Origin: an uncultured Collinsella sp.
GTDB lineage: Bacteria; Actinomycetota; Coriobacteriia; Coriobacteriales; Coriobacteriaceae
Length of the DNA stretch: 18,159 bases
Direction of reading: 5' to 3'
NCBI GenBank assembly: GCA_902464965.1
Contig: CABQLI010000043.1
Location: forward strand, 1 to 18,159
Positions 1 through 6,731 of this stretch are shown here, one piece after another. Position 1 is the first letter of the stretch, and every line of letters begins with the position of its first letter. Position numbers and translations under genes: made by a program. The notes beneath the pieces are model-generated. The model saw only the letters and a program-made list of their open reading frames with translations. It was not told the origin of the DNA and did no database searches.

Positions 1-963
1 CTGGCGCTCGGTCCCCAGCGCGGCGTGGGCGCCTGGATGGCCGTCTTTGCCGACGGTAGCCAGGCGGGCACCATCGGCGGCGGCAAGATCGAGCTTTTTG
101 CGCTGGACGAGGCGCGAGAGCTGCTGGCCGCGGGGCAATCGCGTCTGGTCCGCTACACCATGGGCGGCGAGAACTCCGATACCGGTATGATCTGCGGCGG
201 AGCCATCTGCCTGTGCTATCTGCATCTGGATGCGATCCAGGCACCGTTGTTCCAGGAAATTGCCGACGTCTTGGTCTATCGGCGTATCGGCGACTTCGTC
301 ATCGACTTTGAGCCGTTTATCGCAAGCGCGCTCGAAAGCGACGCTACTGAATACCATGGCGAGGAATCGCGCCGCACCATTGCGGGTTGCCCCGGGCTTT
401 CGCTGGTGGAGGAGGGGAGTAAGGTTACCTATACAAACGCCGCTTCCGAGATTCCTCCCGCGCACATCGAGACGCTCTGCCCCGAGGGCCTGACCTATAT
501 CTTTGGCTGCGGCCACGTGGGCGCCGCGACGGCGCGGGTGCTCACGGCGGCGGGCTTTGCCGTCGTGGCGTGCGACGACCGCCCCGGCACGCTGACCCCC
601 GATTGGGTGCCCGGCGTCTGCGACCGTCGTCTGGTCGACTACAAGAGCCTGAGCAAGCAGTGCCCCATCGGCCCGCGCGACCTGGTGGTCGTCGCCACGG
701 CGGGTCACAAGTCCGATATCGACGTGGTGATTCAGGCCATGCGTGCCAAACCCGCCTATCTGGGCTGCTTGGGCTCGCGTCGCAAGACGGCCTTTGTGCG
801 TGCCCGCCTGGAGCAGGAAGGCTTTACGCAGGACCAGATCGACGAGCTGCACCTTCCGATCGGCGTTGCCATCGAGGCCGAGGACCCCGAGGAGATCGCC
901 ATCTCCATCGCCGCCGAGATGATCCACCTGCGCCGCACCAAACTCGTCCCCCGCAAGCGCTAA
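1..963 (+). CDS. xdhC: XdhC/CoxI family molybdenum hydroxylase maturation protein (5' end cut by window)
   Basis: The reading frame is open from base 1 and ends at TAA 961-963, so 320 codons are visible and the true start lies upstream. The GTG at 25 is internal to the conserved N-terminal block and is unlikely to be the start. Counting from that GTG, the CoxI-like N-terminal domain has GGGKIE (18-23) and a CGG motif (57-59). The C-terminal XdhC Rossmann domain has GCGHVG (161-166) with DDRP at 184-187, then the LGSRRK and PIGVAIEAEDPEEIAISI blocks usual in the family. Family members bind molybdenum cofactor, help its sulfuration and insert it into xanthine dehydrogenase-type enzymes. No hydroxylase or cofactor gene is visible here, so the substrate enzyme is unknown. 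The gene directly precedes rplE, an unexpected neighbour. Confidence 0.85.
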   Translation: MALGPQRGVGAWMAVFADGSQAGTIGGGKIELFALDEARELLAAGQSRLVRYTMGGENSDTGMICGGAICLCYLHLDAIQAPLFQEIADVLVYRRIGDFVIDFEPFIASALESDATEYHGEESRRTIAGCPGLSLVEEGSKVTYTNAASEIPPAHIETLCPEGLTYIFGCGHVGAATARVLTAAGFAVVACDDRPGTLTPDWVPGVCDRRLVDYKSLSKQCPIGPRDLVVVATAGHKSDIDVVIQAMRAKPAYLGCLGSRRKTAFVRARLEQEGFTQDQIDELHLPIGVAIEAEDPEEIAISIAAEMIHLRRTKLVPRKR

Positions 964-980
964 TCGCATCCCCACCAATA

Positions 981-1047
981 AGTTGCGGTGAAATACGGAC
1001 TGTTTAAGCCTGTTAGGCCGCCAAACAGTCCCTATTTCACCGCAACT
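981..1047. repeat. 67-base near-perfect palindrome with nested hairpin
   Basis: Arms 981-1005 and 1023-1047 are 25 bases each and are reverse complements with a single mismatch (C996 against C1032). The left arm begins AGTTGCGGTGAAATA and the right arm ends TATTTCACCGCAACT. The 17-base centre contains a second small stem, GCCT (1008-1011) pairing with AGGC (1015-1018) around GTT. A T run at 1050-1054 follows. It could work as a terminator for xdhC. It could also be a dispersed palindromic element (REP/MITE type), because its symmetry is much longer than an ordinary terminator needs. No second copy was noticed in this window. Confidence 0.75.
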
Positions 1048-1108
1048 GCTTTTTGGGATCCATTTGTGCGGGGGAGTTGTGGAGTTGTGCAGGCAGACGA
1101 GGTTTTTC

Positions 1109-1137
1109 TGGAAATACGCTCCCGATGCGCGTATAGT
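1109..1137 (+). promoter_or_regulatory. candidate promoter for the rplE operon
   Basis: TATAGT at 1132-1137 is a good -10 match. With a 17-base spacer the -35 would be TGGAAA (1109-1114), which is weak. If the operon is separated from the S10 genes, a promoter is needed here. That need, plus the -10, is the whole case. Transcription would leave a leader of about 130 bases. Confidence 0.35.
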
Positions 1138-1274
1138 ACCGATTGTTTTGTCGGCTCCTGCTGCGTCGAGTCCAAACCGCAAAATGCCATGAGCGGTGCG
1201 GATGCAGTCAGGAGGCACGAGGACAACCCACCGTGGCCACGCCCCGTGCTTAAAACCCCAAGAAGGAGTGAACA

Positions 1275-1832
1275 ATGGCAGAAGAGAAGTATGTGCCGCG
1301 TCTGAAGACCAAGTACAACAACGAGGTCAAGCAGCAGCTTCAGGACAAGTTCCAGTACGAGAACGTCATGATGATCCCCAAGTTTGAGAAGATCGTCGTG
1401 AACATGGGTGTCGGCGAGGCCGCTACCGATTCCAAGGCCATCGACGGTGCCGTGCGCGACCTGCGCGCCATCACCGGCCAGCAGCCGATGATCACCCGTG
1501 CCCGTAAGTCCATCGCTACCTTCCGCCTGCGCGCCGGTATGCCGATCGGCTGCAAGGTTACCCTGCGTGGCGACCGTATGTGGGAGTTCTTCGATCGTCT
1601 GACCTCCGTCGCGATCCCCCGTATCCGCGACTTCCGCGGCATCTCCGCCAAGAGCTTCGACGGCCGTGGTAACTTCTCCATGGGCGTCACCGAGCAGCTC
1701 ATCTTCCCCGAGATCGACTTCGATTCCGTCGATCACCAGCGTGGTATGGACATCACTTTCGTGACCACCGCCAACACCGATGAGGAGGCCAAGGCCCTTC
1801 TGGACGCCTTCGGTTTCCCGTTCAAGAAATAG
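1275..1832 (+). CDS. rplE: 50S ribosomal protein L5
   Basis: This 185-residue protein is close to the usual 179-180. L5 binds 5S rRNA in the central protuberance of the large subunit and contacts the P-site tRNA. Recognisable family blocks are the N-terminal NVMMIPKFEKIVVNMGVGEA region (about 30-49), the central GCKVTLRGDRMWEFFDRL stretch (about 93-110) and the C-terminal region ending in FGFPFKK. The ATG start follows AGAAGGAG with 6 bases of spacing. It is the first gene of the ribosomal block here. The genes that normally precede it (rplN, rplX) are absent and xdhC stands in their place. Confidence 0.97.
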   Translation: MAEEKYVPRLKTKYNNEVKQQLQDKFQYENVMMIPKFEKIVVNMGVGEAATDSKAIDGAVRDLRAITGQQPMITRARKSIATFRLRAGMPIGCKVTLRGDRMWEFFDRLTSVAIPRIRDFRGISAKSFDGRGNFSMGVTEQLIFPEIDFDSVDHQRGMDITFVTTANTDEEAKALLDAFGFPFKK

Positions 1833-1847
1833 GTTCACCTGCCCTAA

Positions 1848-1877
1848 AAGCGCCGTTTCCACAAGGGAGCGGCGCTT
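1848..1877 (+). other. intercistronic hairpin between rplE and rpsZ
   Basis: AAGCGCCG (1848-1855) pairs exactly with CGGCGCTT (1870-1877). The stem can continue inward with TTTCC (1856-1860) against GGGAG (1865-1869), using G-U pairs, down to an ACAA loop. No T run follows, so it is not an intrinsic terminator. An mRNA processing or stability element, or a ribosomal-protein binding site, is possible. Confidence 0.5.
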
Positions 1878-1911
1878 GGGGCGAACAATACTCTATGTGA
1901 GGAGGATATAA

Positions 1912-2097
1912 GTGGCTAAGACATCGATGATCGTCAAGTGCAATCGCAAGCAGAAGTTCTCTACTCGTGAGTACACGCGCTGCCAGCGCTGCGGCCGTCC
2001 GCACTCTGTGTACCGCAAGTTCGGCCTGTGCCGTGTCTGCTTCCGCGAGCTTGCACTCAAGGGCGAGCTTCCCGGCGTTAAGAAGGCCAGCTGGTAA
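1912..2097 (+). CDS. rpsZ: 30S ribosomal protein S14, zinc-binding type Z
   Basis: This 61-residue protein is the short zinc form of S14 (the zinc-free form is about 90-100 residues). It sits in the head of the small subunit. Two CxxC pairs, CQRC and CRVC, flank the GRPHSVYRKFGL core and form the Cys4 zinc site, and the tail ends in GVKKASW as usual. The start is GTG at 1912 after GAGGAGGAT. It lies 79 bases after rplE, with a hairpin between them, in the standard rplE-S14-rpsH order. A zinc-free paralogue induced under zinc limitation may exist elsewhere in the genome, but none is visible here. Confidence 0.97.
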   Translation: MAKTSMIVKCNRKQKFSTREYTRCQRCGRPHSVYRKFGLCRVCFRELALKGELPGVKKASW

Positions 2098-2152
2098 GTC
2101 ACTACCAGCGTTTCAAGCATCAGTTTGGAACAGGGAAAACGCGCTAAAAAGG

Positions 2153-2175
2153 CTTTGCCGTTAAGGGCGGCGAAG
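2153..2175 (+). other. small hairpin in the rpsZ-rpsH gap
   Basis: CTTTGCCG (2153-2160) pairs with CGGCGAAG (2168-2175), including one G-U pair, around a 7-base loop. The 119-base gap has no gene. The hairpin lies about 40 bases before the rpsH start and is not followed by a T run. Regulatory use is only a possibility. Confidence 0.35.
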
Positions 2176-2216
2176 AACCAAGAGCACGTGTTCATCAAGA
2201 ACGAAGGAGAATCTGT

Positions 2217-2615
2217 ATGAACCTTACAGACCCGATCGCAGATATGCTTACGCGCATCCGTAACGCTAACTCTGTGAACAAGGCCACGGTCTCCATGCCG
2301 AGCAGCAAGAAGCTCGTCGAGATCGCTCGTGTTCTGCACGAGGAGGGCTACATCGAGGGCTACGATGTCGAGGACACCGTTCCCCAGAAGACTCTGCACA
2401 TCACGCTTAAGTATGGTCCCAAGAAGGCTAAGGTCATCAACGGCATCCGCCGCATTTCCAAGCCGGGCCTGCGTAAGTACACCGGCGTTGCCGACATGCC
2501 CCGCGTCCGCGGTGGCCTTGGTACCGCCATTATTTCCACCAGCCATGGCGTCATGACCGACCGCGATGCTCGCAAGCACAACGTCGGCGGCGAGATCATC
2601 GCTTACGTCTGGTAA
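2217..2615 (+). CDS. rpsH: 30S ribosomal protein S8
   Basis: This 132-residue protein has the normal S8 length. S8 binds helix 21 of 16S rRNA and is an early platform assembly protein. In Escherichia coli it is also the translational repressor of the spc operon. The N-terminus DPIADMLTRIRNA and the C-terminal GTAIISTSHGVMTDRDAR motif are diagnostic, and the protein ends in IIAYVW. The ATG follows GAAGGAGA. If S8 represses its operon here too, the hairpins before rpsZ and rpsH are places to look for its mRNA target, though I cannot show a match to the 16S site. Confidence 0.97.
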   Translation: MNLTDPIADMLTRIRNANSVNKATVSMPSSKKLVEIARVLHEEGYIEGYDVEDTVPQKTLHITLKYGPKKAKVINGIRRISKPGLRKYTGVADMPRVRGGLGTAIISTSHGVMTDRDARKHNVGGEIIAYVW

Positions 2616-2648
2616 TTCGCTCGGTAGGTAGAAGGAAAGGAGATCACC

Positions 2649-3185
2649 GTGTCTCGTATCGGTAATAAGCCTGTCCAGATTCCCGCCGGAGTCGAAGTGG
2701 CAGTCAACGGCAACAACGTTGTCGTCAAGGGCCCCAAGGGCCAGCTCGAGCTCGATGTCTTTGAGAAGCTCGCTATCAACGTCGAGGACAACGTCCTCAC
2801 CGTTTCCCGTCCCGACGACGAGCGTGAGACCCGTGCCCGCCACGGCCTCACCCGTGCCCTCATCCACAACATGGTTGTTGGCGTTTCCGAGGGCTTCGAG
2901 AAGAAGCTCGAGCTCGCCGGCGTCGGTTACCGCGTGCAGCAGAAGGGCAAGAACCTCGAGTTCTCCCTGGGCTTCTCGCACCCCGTGATCGTCGAGGCTC
3001 CCGAGGGCATCACCTTCGAGGTTCCCGACAACACCCACGTGAACGTCAAGGGTATCAACAAGCAGCAGGTCGGTCAGATCGCCGCTGAGATCCGCGGCCA
3101 TCGTCCTCCCGAGCCTTACAAGGGCAAGGGTATCCACTACGTTGGCGAGCACATCCGCCGCAAGCTGGGTAAGGCCGCCAAGTAG
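2649..3185 (+). CDS. rplF: 50S ribosomal protein L6
   Basis: This 178-residue protein has the usual L6 length with two related domains. It lies near the sarcin-ricin loop and the base of the L7/L12 stalk. The N-terminal SRIGNKPVQIPAGVEV block, the central GFEKKLELAGVGYRV and the C-terminal GKGIHYVGEHIRRKLGKAAK are typical. The start is GTG at 2649, with GGAAAGGAG at 2634-2642 as the ribosome binding site. It follows rpsH by 33 bases and is separated from rplR by a 75-base spacer containing a hairpin. Confidence 0.97.
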   Translation: MSRIGNKPVQIPAGVEVAVNGNNVVVKGPKGQLELDVFEKLAINVEDNVLTVSRPDDERETRARHGLTRALIHNMVVGVSEGFEKKLELAGVGYRVQQKGKNLEFSLGFSHPVIVEAPEGITFEVPDNTHVNVKGINKQQVGQIAAEIRGHRPPEPYKGKGIHYVGEHIRRKLGKAAK

Positions 3186-3210
3186 TCGTAACCGACTCAC
3201 TCGCATAAGA

Positions 3211-3232
3211 CCAGCACCCCGTCAGGTGCTGG
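3211..3232 (+). other. intercistronic hairpin between rplF and rplR
   Basis: CCAGCACC (3211-3218) and GGTGCTGG (3225-3232) are a perfect 8-base stem with loop CCGTCA. A T run (3244-3248) begins only 11 bases after the stem, too far for a classic terminator. It may be a weak attenuator or an mRNA processing/stability structure inside the operon. Confidence 0.5.
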
Positions 3233-3260
3233 CAAGATCAACCTTTTTAGGAGTTTACGT

Positions 3261-3629
3261 ATGAACAAGCATAAGGCGAAGCTGGAAGGCCTCAAGCGTC
3301 GTCAGCGTCGTGTTCGCGGCAAGGTCTCGGGTACCTCCGAGCGTCCGCGTCTTCGCGTGACCCGTACTAACGCCAACATCTATGCCCAGATCATCGACGA
3401 CAGCAAGGGCTCCAGCCTGACGCTCGTCTCTGCCTCGACCCTCGAGGCCGAGTTCAAGGGCACCCACACCTCGAACAAGGAGGCTGCGGAGAAGGTCGGT
3501 CAGCTCGTTGGCAAGCGCGCCATCGAGGCCGGCATCACCAAGGTCGCCTTCGATCGCGGTGGCCGTATCTACCATGGCCGCGTCAAGGCCCTCGCCGACG
3601 GTGCTCGTGCCGCCGGTCTCGAGTTCTAG
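3261..3629 (+). CDS. rplR: 50S ribosomal protein L18
   Basis: This 122-residue protein matches the usual L18 length. L18 binds 5S rRNA together with L5. The basic N-terminus (KRRQRRVRGKVSGTSERPRL) is followed by the typical RTNANIYAQIIDD strand and the GKRAIEAGITKVAFDRGG motif. The C-terminus (GRVKALADGARAAGLEF) is also typical. The ATG at 3261 follows TTTAGGAG. The stop is 14 bases from the rpsE start, and the rpsE ribosome binding site overlaps the stop (CTAGGAGG), so the two genes are probably translationally linked. Confidence 0.97.
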   Translation: MNKHKAKLEGLKRRQRRVRGKVSGTSERPRLRVTRTNANIYAQIIDDSKGSSLTLVSASTLEAEFKGTHTSNKEAAEKVGQLVGKRAIEAGITKVAFDRGGRIYHGRVKALADGARAAGLEF

Positions 3630-3643
3630 GAGGTATGTAGCAC

Positions 3644-4168
3644 ATGGCTCGTAATCAGAAGCAGCAGCGCGAGGCCTCCGAGTTCGAGGAGCGCGTCGTT
3701 TACATCAACCGCGTGTCGAAGACCGTCAAGGGTGGTCGTCGCATGAGCCTCGTCGCTCTCGTCGTCGTTGGCGACGGCAAGGGCAACGTCGGCGTTGGCA
3801 TGGGCAAGTCCGCTGAGGTGCCCATGGCCATCTCCAAGGCGTCTCTCGATGCCAAGAAGAACATGTTCCACGTGCCGGTGACCGATCAGGGCACCATTCC
3901 GCACGAGGTTCTCGGTCACTTTGGTGCCGGCCGCATCATCATCAAGCCCGCTGTCGAGGGTACCGGCGTTATCGCCGGCGGCGCTGTGCGTCCCCTCTTC
4001 GAGCTTGCTGGCATCAAGAACGTCCTGTCCAAGTCCCTCGGTACCGACAACGGCCTCAACATCATCAAGGCTGCCGTCGAGGGCCTCAAGGAGCTCTCCA
4101 GCCCTGAGGACGTCGCGGCTCGCCGTGGTCTGACGGTCTCCGAGATGTTCGTCGGTAAGGAGAACTAA
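3644..4168 (+). CDS. rpsE: 30S ribosomal protein S5
   Basis: This 174-residue protein has the normal length. S5 lies at the mRNA entry side of the small subunit and affects decoding accuracy. The double-stranded RNA-binding fold begins at about residue 15 with ERVVYINRVSKTVKGGRRM, followed by ALVVVGDGKGNVGVGMGK. The C-terminal domain has GAGRIIIKPAVEGTGVIAGG and the ARRGLTVSEMF ending. The ATG follows AGGAGGTATG. Only two bases separate its stop from rpmD, whose ribosome binding site (AAGGAG) lies in the last codons of rpsE. Confidence 0.97.
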   Translation: MARNQKQQREASEFEERVVYINRVSKTVKGGRRMSLVALVVVGDGKGNVGVGMGKSAEVPMAISKASLDAKKNMFHVPVTDQGTIPHEVLGHFGAGRIIIKPAVEGTGVIAGGAVRPLFELAGIKNVLSKSLGTDNGLNIIKAAVEGLKELSSPEDVAARRGLTVSEMFVGKEN

Positions 4169-4170
4169 GC

Positions 4171-4353
4171 ATGGCTGACACCATCAAGATCAAGCAGGTC
4201 CGCAGCACCAACGGTTGCAAGCAGGACCAGGTCCGTACTGTCCGTGCCCTCGGTCTCCACAGGATCCGCGAGGTTCGCGAGATTGCTGACAACGAGTCCG
4301 TCCGCGGCATGATCTTCAAGGTCAAGCACCTTGTCGAGATTGTAGAGGAGTAG
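4171..4353 (+). CDS. rpmD: 50S ribosomal protein L30
   Basis: This 60-residue protein is full length for bacterial L30. The N-terminal IKIKQVRSTNGCKQDQVRTV and the ALGLHRIREVREIADNESVRG region match the family. L30 binds 23S rRNA on the solvent side of the large subunit. The gene is tightly packed: two bases after rpsE and three before rplO, consistent with coupled translation of one message. Confidence 0.96.
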   Translation: MADTIKIKQVRSTNGCKQDQVRTVRALGLHRIREVREIADNESVRGMIFKVKHLVEIVEE

Positions 4354-4356
4354 CAA

Positions 4357-4806
4357 ATGCAGCTTCACGATCTTACTCCCGCGCCCGGTTCCACCAAGAA
4401 CCGCAAGCGCGTCGGCCGTGGCAATTCTTCGGGTCACGGCACCACTTCTGGCCGCGGCCAGAAGGGCCAGGGTTCCCGCTCTGGCGGCACCAAGGGTGCC
4501 GGCTTCGAGGGTGGCCAGACTCCGCTGGCTATGCGCCTGCCCAAGCTTCCGGGCTTCCGCAACCCCCGTCGTATCGAGTACACCGCTGTTAACGTTGAGC
4601 GTCTCGAGCGCAAGTTCGAGGACGGCGCTGTGATCGACGGTGCCGCTCTTAAGGCCGCTCGCATCACCAAGAGCGAGTTCGAGCCCGTCAAGGTGCTCGG
4701 CAATGGTGAGCTCACCAAGAAGTTCACGGTCAAGGTCGACAAGGTCAGCGCTTCTGCGCAGGCCAAGATCGAGGCCGCCGGCGGAAAGGTCGAGCTGCCG
4801 TGCTAA
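4357..4806 (+). CDS. rplO: 50S ribosomal protein L15
   Basis: This 149-residue protein is of typical length. L15 is an assembly protein whose long N-terminal arm threads into 23S rRNA. The arm is visible as Gly/Arg/Ser-rich sequence at about residues 20-50 (GRGNSSGHGTTSGRGQKGQG). It is followed by FEGGQTPLAMRLPKLPGF, the family signature region. The ATG at 4357 follows GAGGAG. Its stop codon (4804-4806) overlaps the start of secY, the usual coupling of these two genes. Confidence 0.97.
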   Translation: MQLHDLTPAPGSTKNRKRVGRGNSSGHGTTSGRGQKGQGSRSGGTKGAGFEGGQTPLAMRLPKLPGFRNPRRIEYTAVNVERLERKFEDGAVIDGAALKAARITKSEFEPVKVLGNGELTKKFTVKVDKVSASAQAKIEAAGGKVELPC

Positions 4807-6086
4807 ATGGTCTTAAGAATGCTTTCCGCATCAAAGAATTGCGCGAAAAGATTCTTTTTACCATAGCTATGCTCGTCGTGTACCGCATTGGTGCGCACGT
4901 TCCTGTGCCCGGCATTCCCTTCCAGGGGATGCTGGGCCTTTTCTCGACCGATAACAATTCGGTCGCCGCAGGTGCTATGGCCCTCCTGAATCTTTTCTCT
5001 GGCGGCGCGTTGAGCTATGTGTCGGTGTTTTCGCTGGGCATCATGCCTTACATCACCAGCTCGATCATCCTCCAGATGCTCCAGGCCGTCGTGCCTTCCC
5101 TGCATGAGCTTGCCCGCGAGGGCGAGGTCGGTCAGACCAAGATTACGCAGTATTCGCGTTACCTCACCCTGGCTCTGGCAATCCTCAACTCCGTGGGTTA
5201 CCTCTTCCTCTTTAAGAGCTTCGGCATCAGCTTTAATGGCGCCGGCGCTCCCGAGATCATCTTCGACCTCATGATCGTCGGTACGCTCACCGCGGGCGCC
5301 ATGCTGATCATGTGGATTGGTGAGCTCATCACCCAGCGCGGTATCGGTAATGGCATGTCGCTGATCATCTTCGCGAACATCATGGCCGGTCTGCCGCAGG
5401 CTATCTTTTCCAGCACTGAGGGCAATGCCGGTGGCATCATCACCATGGTGATCATCTGCGCCATCATCCTGCTGGTTATCCCGCTGATTGTTTTCCTTGA
5501 GCGCGGCCAGCGCCGCATCCCGGTCTCCTACGCCAAACGCGTCGTGGGCCGTCGCATGATGGGTGGCCAGACCACCTACCTGCCCATCAAGGTCAACACC
5601 GCGGGTGTCGTGCCGATCATCTTCGCTTCGGCGCTGCTGTACTTCCCGGCTCAGATTGCCGTGTTCTTCCCCGGCATCGGCTGGATTCAGGCAGTTGCCT
5701 CTGCGCTTTCGACCGGTTGGCTCAACTGGGTGCTTAATGTTGTCCTCATCGTGTTCTTCGCTTACTTCTACACCTCCATGGTGTTCAACCCCGATGACAC
5801 GGCCGACAACCTTAAGAAGCAGGGCGGCTTTATTCCGGGCGTGCGTCCGGGTAGGGCTACCGCGGCCTACATCAAGAACGCGCTCAACAAGATTACGCTT
5901 CCCAGCGCTGTCTTTTTGGCGCTCATCGCCATCGTGCCTTCGATCATCTTCTCCTTCACGGGTAACCATCTGATCCAGGCATTTGGCGGCACGTCCATCC
6001 TCATCATGGTCGGCGTCGTGCTCGACACGGTCGATAAGCTCGAAGGCCAGATCAAGATGTATGATTACGATGGATTCTTTAAATAG
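4800..6086 (+). CDS. secY: protein translocase subunit SecY
   Basis: This 428-residue inner-membrane channel protein passes secretory proteins with SecE, SecG and SecA. About ten hydrophobic segments are visible. Signature blocks are FSLGIMPYITSSIILQ (78-92), QRGIGNGMSLIIFANI (179-194), the cytoplasmic loop QRRIPVSYAKR (237-247) and FNPDDTADNLKKQGGFIPG (329-347), a loop used in SecA and ribosome contact. The GTG at 4800 is chosen because it gives the expected N-terminus (LNGLKNAFRIKELREKILFT). It overlaps the rplO stop by 7 bases. The ATG at 4807 is out of frame. The adk start follows 18 bases after the stop. Confidence 0.96.
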   Translation: MLNGLKNAFRIKELREKILFTIAMLVVYRIGAHVPVPGIPFQGMLGLFSTDNNSVAAGAMALLNLFSGGALSYVSVFSLGIMPYITSSIILQMLQAVVPSLHELAREGEVGQTKITQYSRYLTLALAILNSVGYLFLFKSFGISFNGAGAPEIIFDLMIVGTLTAGAMLIMWIGELITQRGIGNGMSLIIFANIMAGLPQAIFSSTEGNAGGIITMVIICAIILLVIPLIVFLERGQRRIPVSYAKRVVGRRMMGGQTTYLPIKVNTAGVVPIIFASALLYFPAQIAVFFPGIGWIQAVASALSTGWLNWVLNVVLIVFFAYFYTSMVFNPDDTADNLKKQGGFIPGVRPGRATAAYIKNALNKITLPSAVFLALIAIVPSIIFSFTGNHLIQAFGGTSILIMVGVVLDTVDKLEGQIKMYDYDGFFK

Positions 6087-6104
6087 GCTAGAGGAGGATT
6101 GCTC

Positions 6105-6731
6105 ATGAACCTCGTATTGCTCGGAGCTCCGGGTGCCGGTAAGGGCACCGTCGCACAGGAGCTCGTCGCCGAGTTTGGCGTCGCTCACATTTCCACGGGC
6201 GACCTGCTGCGTGCTGCCGTCAAGGGTGGCACCGAGCTTGGTATTCAGGCTAAGAAGTACATGGACGCTGGCGAGCTCGTTCCCGACCAGCTCGTGATCG
6301 ACCTTGTCAAGGAGCGCCTTGCCGCCGATGACGCCCAGCAGGGCTTCATCCTCGACGGCTTCCCGCGCAACACCGCCCAGGCCGTGACGCTCGATTCCGA
6401 GCTCTCCGCCATGGGTCGCGAGATCGACTGTGCTCTTCTGGTCGATGTGGCCCCCGAGGTCATCATCGATCGTTTGTCTTCGCGTCGCACCTGCCGTGCC
6501 TGCGGTTACACCGGCACCGCTGCCGATGCCACCTGCCCCAAGTGCGCAGGCGAGATGTATCAGCGCGACGACGACAAGCCCGAGACCATCAAGAACCGTC
6601 TTGACGTCTACGAGAAGTCCACGAGCCCGCTCGTCGACTACTATCGTGGCCAGGGTCTGCTCAAGTCGGTCAACGGTGACCAGGCTCGCGAGACCGTGTA
6701 CGGGGATGTCAAAGAGGCTCTCGGTCTATGA
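6105..6731 (+). CDS. adk: adenylate kinase with a short zinc-binding LID
   Basis: This 208-residue enzyme makes two ADP from ATP and AMP (reversible). The P-loop is GAPGAGKGT (7-15). The AMP-binding region is ISTGDLLRAAV (29-39) with LDGFPRN (83-89). The LID carries four cysteines, C130, C133, C144 and C147, the zinc-type LID of many Gram-positive enzymes. The gap between the two CxxC pairs is 10 residues, whereas many zinc LIDs have 16, so this LID is short. The ATG at 6105 is preferred over an in-frame TTG six bases upstream, because AGAGGAGG sits 7 bases before it and the protein then begins MNLVLLG. The stop overlaps map in an ATGA. Confidence 0.95.
   Translation: MNLVLLGAPGAGKGTVAQELVAEFGVAHISTGDLLRAAVKGGTELGIQAKKYMDAGELVPDQLVIDLVKERLAADDAQQGFILDGFPRNTAQAVTLDSELSAMGREIDCALLVDVAPEVIIDRLSSRRTCRACGYTGTAADATCPKCAGEMYQRDDDKPETIKNRLDVYEKSTSPLVDYYRGQGLLKSVNGDQARETVYGDVKEALGL

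Larger units (their letters stand above)
964..1274. other. 311-base intergenic region between xdhC and rplE
   Basis: No credible gene is present. The left part (981-1047) is a large palindrome, listed separately, that could end xdhC transcription because it is followed by a short T run at 1050-1054. The right part holds a candidate promoter near 1109-1137 and then about 135 bases of untranslated leader. The leader contains small inverted repeats, such as ACCGC at about 1176 pairing with GCGGT at about 1195. It ends with the ribosome binding site AGAAGGAG (1261-1268) before the rplE ATG. A short ORF starting at 1190 that runs into rplE out of frame shows no family likeness and was not annotated. 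Confidence 0.6.

Noticed and set aside
25..27. GTG 25 as start of the XdhC-like gene
   Set aside because: The frame is open to base 1 and conserved family residues (the PxRGVGAWM region) begin before it, so the gene is cut by the window edge.
1893..3206. 437-codon minus-strand frame opposite rpsZ-rplF
   Set aside because: It covers three certain ribosomal genes in reverse and has Leu/Asp/Gly-rich low-similarity sequence. Codon bias explains it.
4803..6188. 461-codon open frame on the minus strand opposite secY
   Set aside because: It mirrors secY exactly. The translation is rich in His, Asp and Arg with no family likeness, as expected for the antisense of a gene with strong third-base GC bias.
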